From Parachlorella kessleri (taxonomy: Eukaryota; Chlorophyta; Trebouxiophyceae; Chlorellales; Chlorellaceae), in NCBI GenBank assembly GCA_001598975.1, contig BBXU01001273.1, positions 1-16,086 on the forward strand: DNA of 16,086 nt, in the 5' to 3' direction. The notes beneath the pieces are model-generated. The model made no database searches, was not told the origin of the DNA, and saw nothing but the letters and a program-made list of their open reading frames with translations. Position numbers and translations under genes: made by a program. Shown in pieces: positions 10,601 to 16,086 of the stretch (position 1 is the first letter of the stretch; every line of letters begins with the position of its first letter).

Positions 10601-13217
10601 GCGCAACAGGGTTAACATGGCCTTCTCCTTGGTTCCAGGAAATAGACGTGCTCACCTGCTGTGTCTTGGAGACATTGACAAATGGGATGGGATTAGCTTA
10701 CGTATGTCTAAGGCTTGCCTTGCCAGCAATAAGACACCAGGCACCTGCCTCTGGAGACTAGTTGACCTTTCCGCCCGTCCCGCTTTGTCCACGCTGCCCT
10801 GCCAGCTGCTCCACACCGAAAGCAGGCTACTCAGCCAGGTGGAGATACTATCACCTGCGCCACCAGGCTTTTCAAGCTGGCATGCCTTTTGTTGCGCACG
10901 CTTGGCAGGTGGAGCAGCTTCGCGGCACCGCGGCTGAAACTGAGCGGCAGTTCAATCGGCTGTATCACACCAAGTATCTGCCTTTGAAAGCAGAGACGGT
11001 GCCGCTGCGGCAGGAAGTGCAGGCCCTAAGTGCCCAGCTGGGCCAGGAGCAGGCGCGGGTGAGTTGCCTTGGGATGCTCTCTTACCCGGGTTCAGCACGA
11101 GGTCTTCCAGCAGTCTACCAGCCATCTTGGGTGGAGGCTTAACAGACTGCAATTGTACTGAGGGCTGGTGCTGTGGGGGACGAGTCTGGATATGCAGGGA
11201 ACCAGGTGAATCCTGCCTTCCTTTCTCTGGCTGTCCCTGCAAAGGTTTGAAGTGCTATCTCACAGTGTGTTCATGTGCAAGTCCAAAAGCTCAGCAACCA
11301 TGAGCCCCACCGCTAACAAAACATGGTCAAGGCAATCTTGCCGGCCACGCTACAGGCATGCATGATGGTGTACCAGAGCTTCACTGCTGCCCGCAGGCTC
11401 ACAAAGCAGAGCAGGCTGCGCACGGTCTGCAGGAGGACTTGGCAACGGCAAGGGAGCAGCTGAGGGCCGCCAAGGTGCTGCATAGCCAAATCAGCGGCAT
11501 GACTCCATTTATTCTTGCCAGCAACCTTGTGCAGGACATTGCGGAATATGCACCGTCATTGCCAGGCCCTAATGTGCTGTTCAACCGCTTCCAACTAAAT
11601 GTGTACTGCTTTCAAACATTAAATATTATGTGTCTGTCAATCAGCTGCTCCTAGTCTAACCTAGACTACTTTGACAGCTTTCCACTATCAACTCCTGGGT
11701 TAGCCACAACTTTGCTACACTTGAGGCTTTCATACTGTATCTGCCTGATATCAGGTAGGCAGCGATTAGCGCTTGCTGCAGGCTGAGCCCTTGGATCTCT
11801 GCCACTATAGAACAGCCTTGGCTTTTATCCCTTTTGCAGGGAGAAGCAGCTGCAGCGCTGGCAGCAGCAGCCGCAGCCCGACAGTCCGAACAGCAGGCAG
11901 AGCTGAGGTGCAAAGCAGAGGCCAAGCGCAGCACCCAGGTGGGGCATGTAGTCCACTCTGTCCTTGTGATTAGAAGATGTAGCATCGGTATGCTGTTGGG
12001 GCTATGCAGGATGAAGAAAATGAGGCTGCAAAGGACCTTGATGTGGGATGCAATGTGTGTAATGTGGGAATGTAATGTGTCCTTTCCGCACCAGCAATTC
12101 AGCGTCGGGCCCCTTGATCCTCTTTATGCACTCGCCGGCTTGCCAAGGGAGCACCGCCCACAATGCAGTCCTACTGGCACATCGCGCTACTGTCTGCTCT
12201 CTCGCAGGCCTTGGCTGCTGCTCAAGCTGAGCTGGCAGAAGTGCAGGCACGCTATGCCACCCTTACCAGACAGTACGATGAGGTGGTACACAAAGCCAAC
12301 CTGGCCAGACAGGCGCGGGAGAGGGCGGCAGGGGAGCTGGGGCGGAAGGAGGAGGAGATCTGTGCCCTGGAGGTGTGTGGGTACCTGGCAGACACTTGCT
12401 GTTGTATCTTGCGCTTGACATGGATAGGGACTGAGCGGATTGTCTCTCTGGGTGCGAGAGAAAAGAAGCAAGTGTCGCAGCAATGCAAGGATGGGACTGC
12501 AGGAATGGAAGGGTGTGTGACAGGCAAAGCTTCTTTGCCATGCCAATTCTTCTGGCCCATTTTGAAGGCGTGGTGGCCGGCAGTCTCTCAGCAGGCTACT
12601 GGCCAGCGACTCTTTGCACAGCACTGAGCCCCCATACCATTGCCTAACTCAATTGCAGCTGCGCACAAAGGAACTGGAGAGCGTGCTGCTGGCCTACAAG
12701 AAGGAAAACGCCAAATTCTATGAGCGCAAGGAGCAGTACAAAGCCCACATCGCGGACCTTGAGCGCCAGGTTCAGGTGAATTGCGATAAGGGGGGTGGGT
12801 TCCCAGAGATGACGCTGCACTAGATTGCACTAGAACAAGCAGGGGGTCGAGAGATTGTAATGGGCCCTTCTGGGGCATCGGAAGGTCACTGCAAGGTGGC
12901 AAGAGAGATTGAAACCATGCATATTATGTGGTGCTCTGCAGTCTGACATTGGTCTCGTAGCAGGACCACCTGTAGATGGAGCAGCTACGAATTCGGGGCC
13001 AAAGACAAAGACTGGGTCGGCGCGCTTGCCGCAGACTGCAAATATGCTGGTCAAGTTTGGTGCCTGAAGGGATGGGGCGTCATTGATGTGTGGCCAAGTT
13101 CATGATTGGCAGGCATTTTGTCGTGTGCAGGAGAAGGAAAACGAGAAGGAGCAGCTGCTCAGTATGTGTGACGACCTCATGGGCCGCATTGAGAGGGAGG
13201 GGCTTACCATTGACTGA
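1068..13217 (+). CDS. Giant acidic protein with C-terminal TACC-like coiled coil (20-exon model)
   Basis: Probable cytoskeletal adaptor; TACC proteins bind XMAP215/TOG microtubule polymerases at centrosomes, spindles and microtubule ends. Exons: 1068-1104, 1261-1959, 2200-2307, 2504-3712, 4000-4932, 5144-5518, 5764-6096, 6325-6906, 7119-8816, 9137-9387, 9604-9746, 9968-10121, 10459-10596, 10806-10838, 10909-11058, 11397-11474, 11840-11938, 12208-12372, 12659-12775, 13131-13217. All junctions are GT-AG and agree in phase; they total 7,389 nt, about 2,462 residues. Start: GAAATGG, purine at -3 and G at +4. Residues 1 to about 2,000 are low-complexity and acidic; 2,175-2,462 are coiled coil ending in a CDDL block before the stop. 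The least certain boundary is the exon 6 start (5144, or 5216/5219). Exons 10-12 have a low-complexity linker character. The TACC assignment rests on short motifs and layout; a generic coiled-coil protein is the alternative. Confidence 0.72.
5144..5518 (+). other. Exon 6 of the TACC-like gene, with uncertain 5' edge
   Basis: The exon must be entered in phase 1. Acceptors in that phase are GCCAG ending at 5143 and a tandem CTGCAGCAG ending at 5215 or 5218. The longest choice adds 24 residues (ASGGADTCGLAACIEQ...) with no stop; the 5215/5218 pair has the better pyrimidine tract. The donor (GCAG|GTGAGA) at 5518/5519 is clear. All three choices keep the downstream frame. Confidence 0.5.
7550..7611 (+). 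repeat. GCA/GAA trinucleotide repeat coding an Ala/Glu run
   Basis: An imperfect (GCA)n tract with GAA interruptions in exon 9 of the TACC-like gene, read as Ala and Glu codons (AEAEAEHAEAAAEAAAAAAA). Such tracts are prone to length change by slippage, and in-frame change is tolerated in disordered protein. Confidence 0.85.
8438..8458 (+). repeat. CAG repeat coding a Gln run
   Basis: Six near-perfect CAG/CAA codons after a GAG, in exon 9 of the TACC-like gene, give EQQQQQQG. It is the longest pure Gln run in the protein and a likely polymorphic site. Confidence 0.85.
8817..9136 (+). other. Intron 9 of the TACC-like gene (320 bp)
   Basis: Bounded by GATG|GTGAGTTTC and TTTTTCTGCATAG|GG. The open frame runs through only a few codons past the donor (stop TAG at 8840-8842), so splicing is required. 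It is the last of nine consecutive phase-1 introns. I see nothing else in it. Confidence 0.7.
9137..10121 (+). other. Exons 10-12: linker between the disordered region and the coiled coil
   Basis: Exon 10 (9137-9387) starts with a helical segment (LGIKLAERLQEVASQLQQ) then Ala/Gly-rich sequence ending FDFAADVAAMLQ. Exon 11 (9604-9746) is basic and Ala-rich and ends MFDLEG. Exon 12 (9968-10121) has an Asn/Ser-rich start, then a helix (ELTAIDEEVATLRSK) that leads into the coiled coil. Intron phases change here from 1 to 0, 2, 0. No known domain recognised. Confidence 0.65.
10352..10399 (+). pseudogene. Partial duplicate of the start of exon 13, inside intron 12
   Basis: These 48 bases match the first 48 bases of exon 13 (10459-10506) except at three positions, all third codon bases that leave the peptide unchanged (VAELEAQREEAVGMLA). 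Similarity stops abruptly on both sides. The copy is followed by an in-frame TCA TGA and has no GT donor nearby, so it cannot be a normal internal exon. It is preceded by TCTGAGCTG rather than a good acceptor. The copies are 107 bp apart. Confidence 0.85.
10404..10428 (+). repeat. Short tandem repeat GATGCTTTGCCT
   Basis: GATGCTTTGCCT occurs at 10404-10415 and again at 10417-10428, directly after the truncated exon duplicate. It may mark the breakpoint or repair scar of the duplication. Confidence 0.6.
10459..11938 (+). other. Exons 13-17: central coiled coil
   Basis: Exons 10459-10596, 10806-10838, 10909-11058, 11397-11474 and 11840-11938, all in phase 0, encode about 166 residues of Leu/Glu/Gln/Arg-rich heptad-like sequence (VAELEAQREEAVGMLAGYQG; VEQLRGTAAETERQFNRLY; LRQEVQALSAQLGQEQAR; LQEDLATAREQLRAAK). 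The tiny 33-bp exon 14 (LLHTESRLLSQ) keeps the heptads running between exons 13 and 15. Introns 15 (11059-11396) and 16 (11475-11839) exceed 300 bp and show nothing further. Confidence 0.65.
12208..13217 (+). other. Exons 18-20: TACC-like C-terminal domain
   Basis: Exon 18 (12208-12372) gives ALAAAQAELAEVQARYATLT... and exon 19 (12659-12775) gives LESVLLAYKKENAKFYERKE... Exon 20 (13131-13217) gives EKENEKEQLLSMCDDLMGRI..., ending 12 residues after the CDDL block. From family knowledge, TACC domains carry a VLxxYKK block and finish with a KENEEL..CDDL.. or CDEL.. block near the C terminus, and both are here in that order. The distance between them is about 30 residues, shorter than in animal TACCs (about 75), so the domain may be a trimmed or divergent relative. 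Intron 19 (12776-13130, 355 bp) was checked for a missing exon; none convincing. Confidence 0.55.
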
Positions 13218-13989
13218 TGCACTGCTGCTAGAAAAGGTTGTAATGCTGGCTACATATTTGTAGGGATGCTCACTGGCCCTTTGGTCTGTCTTGGTATCAT
13301 TGCAGGCTCCTCTCGAGCTAGTGGTGTGAGTAGTTTGGGTCTTACTTATCTGCCAACTGTGGTGTGCTGGCACAGGTGACTAGTTCTTTGCATTCCTCTG
13401 TTGTAGTAGCACACATCGGTACGATAACCGCTGCAGGTGTGTATTCGGCGTAACACTTGGTATGTTCCCTTTGCTTGCCCTTTTCCTGCAACTTGGGTCC
13501 CGGTGCCAAGCCAGGGCTGGTTATACAGCAGAGGCTACAAGAGCAAAAGCTACCGCAGCAATTGAAGGTGGACAGGGTATGCAAGCCTACAGGGTCGGTT
13601 CCACAAACTGTCAAAATGATAACCCTGCACTTGGGGCAGATGTGGAGCCTAATACTGGTCTGGTGACTTGTAGATCAGAAGCTGGCCGAACAGCTGGCAT
13701 TGGTCCTGTCCTGATAACCGTTCCGCCTGCGCCCAAAATCCTTGTAGGCTTCTCACAGCCATGCTGCACGCGTCGAAGCCGCCTTCCTGGCCAGCACCTT
13801 AATCGAGTGGGTGGAGCTACTGGGAGCTGCAGCAAAAGCACCCACGCCCGGCCTCACTGCATTGTGCACGCATAGGGCGGGAGCGGCATTTTCGAGTATC
13901 GGTCGAGGCATATCACTGTACCTACATATCCCATAGACTGTATGTAGCACTTGCTGCAGCGTGCGTGCGATATCGGGAGGTCAGGCCCC
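13218..13989. other. Intergenic region and UTRs between the TACC-like gene and the cysteine dioxygenase gene
   Basis: This should contain the 3' UTR of the first gene and the promoter and 5' UTR of the second. It holds open frames on both strands (plus, about 13462-13875; minus, about 13611-13841), but they match nothing I recognise, lack good splice links to either gene and look like chance. No transposon ends or tRNA seen. Confidence 0.5.
13239..13243 (+). terminator. Candidate polyadenylation signal TGTAA
   Basis: TGTAA is the usual poly(A) signal of green algae. This is the only copy I found between the TACC-like stop codon and the next gene. It lies 22 nt after the stop, which would make an unusually short 3' UTR, so a variant TGTAG further on may be used instead. 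Confidence 0.35.
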
Positions 13990-14070
13990 ATGATGTTGCT
14001 TTGGCTGGCTGCCCTGCCCGGGTTGTTGGCATCTGTAGCAGCGCTGATAAGCTTGCTGCGGCCTAGAACC
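13990..14070 (+). other. Possible N-terminal hydrophobic leader of the cysteine dioxygenase
   Basis: The frame of exon 1 is open upstream of 14071 to two adjacent ATGs at 13990 and 13993. It would encode MMLLWLAALPGLLASVAALI followed by SLLRPRT, a hydrophobic stretch long enough to be a signal anchor. The start context is poor (C at -3). It may equally be 5' UTR. Confidence 0.3.
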
Positions 14071-15894
14071 ATGACAAGCAACGGCACAGGTGTGTTTCAA
14101 GCGGCTATTGTGCAGCTGCCCGTTTGTAGAGTTTTCGGATCCTTGCCAGTTACCCCCCGGCACCGCACCCTAGGCCCGTAGCAGCGCTTTCGGCACGTCA
14201 CTCCCCTGAGCCACGCTCTCTTGACCGTCACAACGGTCGGCAGTTTGGCAAACCACTGCCTGCCTGGCTGCAGGGAAGAAACTTGTGCAGCCCTTGCTTG
14301 CTGTGGCAAGCCCGCCAGCCAGGCCAGAGGCAACCCCTGCCAAACCTGCTGCAGAGCCGAGCCCACTGCCCATACTACAGCTGCAAGCGCAGCTGGCAGA
14401 GGTGTTTGCAGCAGAGCGGGCCAAGGGCATCGTGGTTGGCAGCAGCCAGTGTTGTGAGTCAGCCGCACGGCTACAGCAGACTGTGCGACAGCTGATCCAG
14501 GACTACCTGGCATCAGGCCATGACGACTGGAAGGAGTATGTAGCCTGGAATGTGAGTGCCCTCTATGTGCTCGACTTAGCCGCTTCCTGTTGCAATACAA
14601 CTGTTGTGTACGGTGCTCCGATTTGGAAGTCACGCACGATGTATGGGGCATTTCACCCAAGGCCTTGACTGTGTGCAGGATCACCACTATGTGCGCAACC
14701 TGGTGGCAGCAAATGACGACTTTGAGCTCATGGTGAGTGACAAGCTCAGGGTAACAAGGGAAGAAGGACAGACCATTTCATGTTTTGCTCCCCCGTACGC
14801 CCCCACCAAGCTCAGCACAACTGAGCCGTCTGGTGCTGCAGGTGATTTGTTGGCGCTACGGGCAAGGCAGCCGCGTGCATAACCATGCCGAGTCGCACTG
14901 TTGGCTCTCAGTACTCCAGGTGGGTGGGGTCCGCACTTCCACTGCCCTACATATTCCACAGCCTCCAGCTTCCATTGTGAATCCAAAGGAAGCAGCCACG
15001 AAGCTGCAGGCTGCCGTATGCTGTTGCTGCATATCGTGTTGGCATCCGCTGCAAATGCCTGGACCAGCCAGTAGGCGTGAGCTGCAGCCACGGAGCACTC
15101 AGCCCACAGTTTGCTGGTGACTATCAGCATTGCCGTTGGCTGCCAGCTGGGTGGCCATGTCTTGTACCAAGCGTGCCCATGCTCTCGTGCAGGGCTGTGT
15201 GCACGAGCTGCAGTACAAGATGCCTTGCGACGGGGAAGTCAGCGCGGCTACCCCCACAGCACCTCCAGAGCTGCCTGGGGTGCTGGGGGCCTCCGCGCCA
15301 TGTCCACGGTTGTGTCATATCGGCACCAACGAGCTCCAGGTGCATTGCAGGGGCCAGTCCTGCCTGATACTAGAGGCACGCATGCCCGCAGGGGGATTGA
15401 TCTTTGGGGTTCGCTTACATTTTGGCTCCAGCCGGCCTTGTTCCATGTGACCACGTGGTTTTTTTTACACAGACAGCATGAGTAGCTTGCCAAGCTACCC
15501 CGAGGGATCCCTGCCTCAGAGGTCTGACCACCTGCTGGCTTGGGTGCAGGTCGGCCAGACCGGGTACATCAACGATCACATTGCCCTGCACGCCGTGCGT
15601 GTGCCAGAGCACTGCGCTGGCGCGGGTGCGGTCACTCTCCACCTCTATGCGCCTCCCATCAGGCGCGTGAAACTCTATGAGCCTGACAATGACAGGGTGG
15701 TGCAGCGCCAGCCTGGCTTCTTCACGGTGGGTCTGGGAGAGCGCCGGCAGCAGCTTCGGGAGCTGGCACAGCGGGCACAGCAGGGCACGGCTGGGGTGGG
15801 TGGCAAGGTGGGGCCAGCAGGCGTAGCAGTGGTGCCGCTGGTGGCATCTGCTGGGCCTGCCAGCGAGGGAGAGGTGTTCTCTTGGGAGATTTGA
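14071..15894 (+). CDS. CDO1: Cysteine dioxygenase (cupin-fold, eukaryotic Cys-Tyr type)
   Basis: Oxidises L-cysteine with O2 to cysteine sulfinate, the entry to taurine/hypotaurine and cysteine breakdown; normally cytosolic. Exons: 14071-14089, 14274-14551, 14679-14732, 14842-14919, 15193-15339, 15550-15894. All junctions are GT-AG and phase-consistent, giving 306 residues. Iron ligands (human numbering in brackets): H130 [86], H132 [88], H206 [140]. Substrate/second-shell residues: Y103 and R105 [Y58, R60] in HHYVRNLV, and H223 [155] in TLHLYAPP. C137 [93] and Y225 [157] are both present, so the thioether cofactor can form. The family is about 200 residues; here there are ~50 extra at each end and ~22 more between C137 and H206 (Pro/Ala-rich, exon 5). 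An in-frame ATG at 13990 would add a hydrophobic 27-residue leader; 14071 has the better context (A at -3). Confidence 0.93.
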
Positions 15895-16086
15895 TTGGGT
15901 GAGAGGAGACTAGGAGGTGGTTTTGCAATACCTCAGCTTTGTAGGGTGTGCTAAACTGTAGCAGCAGCCACTAGACCCGCCGCTATTCGTGCTGCTTAGT
16001 AACAAATGCTGGGCTGCTGGGTAATGAGTGAGGCAGGGCCTAGCAAGATGCCAAATCTGCGGGCTCAGAGGCAGTGCATGTAGGTA
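15895..16086 (+). other. Downstream of the cysteine dioxygenase gene: probable 3' UTR
   Basis: 192 bases after the TGA with no coding signal. There is no TGTAA here; TGTAG variants occur (for example near 15940 and 15957). The polyadenylation site is probably beyond the window or uses a variant signal. Confidence 0.4.

Noticed and set aside
12776..13130. Possible extra exon in the last TACC-like intron (for example from 12952)
   Set aside because: The phase-0 reading is Gly/Pro/Thr-rich and not helical, and would break the coiled coil. Exons 19 and 20 join well without it.
13462..13875. 137-codon plus-strand open frame between the TACC-like and CDO genes
   Set aside because: No recognised domain, begins with a non-ATG codon, no splice link to either neighbour that makes sense, and a competing minus-strand frame overlaps it. 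More likely chance in GC-rich intergenic DNA.

Overview
The window looks like nuclear DNA from an intron-rich green alga, most likely a chlorophyte (Trebouxiophyceae-like). The evidence is moderately high GC, very frequent CAG/GCA codons, many short spliceosomal introns (about 70-390 bp) with GTGAG/GTGGG/GTACG donors and TGCAG-type acceptors, and a TGTAA-type polyadenylation motif after one gene. The taxonomic call is inference. There are no bacterial-style operons, CRISPR arrays, tRNAs, rRNAs or recognisable transposons.

Three protein-coding genes account for nearly everything. (1) Positions 36-749, minus strand: the 5' two exons of a GATA-type zinc-finger transcription factor, which runs off the left edge. 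(2) Positions 1068-13217, plus strand: one very large gene that I rebuilt as 20 phase-consistent exons, about 2,460 residues. It has about 2,000 residues of acidic Ala/Glu/Ser/Pro/Gln-rich, probably disordered protein, then about 290 residues of coiled coil whose last ~70 residues resemble the C-terminal domain of TACC (transforming acidic coiled-coil) microtubule/centrosome adaptors. (3) Positions 14071 (or 13990)-15894, plus strand: a six-exon cysteine dioxygenase with all iron ligands and the Cys-Tyr crosslink pair.

Genes 1 and 2 are divergent and share a 318-bp intergenic region (750-1067). It holds an inverted pair of TCGATAG sites containing the GATA core, a short uORF and three GAATTT hexamers. 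Genes 2 and 3 are in tandem, separated by about 770-850 bp in which I see no further convincing gene.

Nothing suggests the three genes form one pathway: a transcription factor, a cytoskeletal adaptor and a sulfur-amino-acid enzyme. The most notable points are the TACC-like protein in a green alga, the sharp split of intron phases along that gene (nine phase-1 introns, then almost all phase 0), a partial exon duplicate differing only at synonymous sites, the unusual spacing of the GATA finger, and a complete animal-type cysteine dioxygenase in the green lineage.
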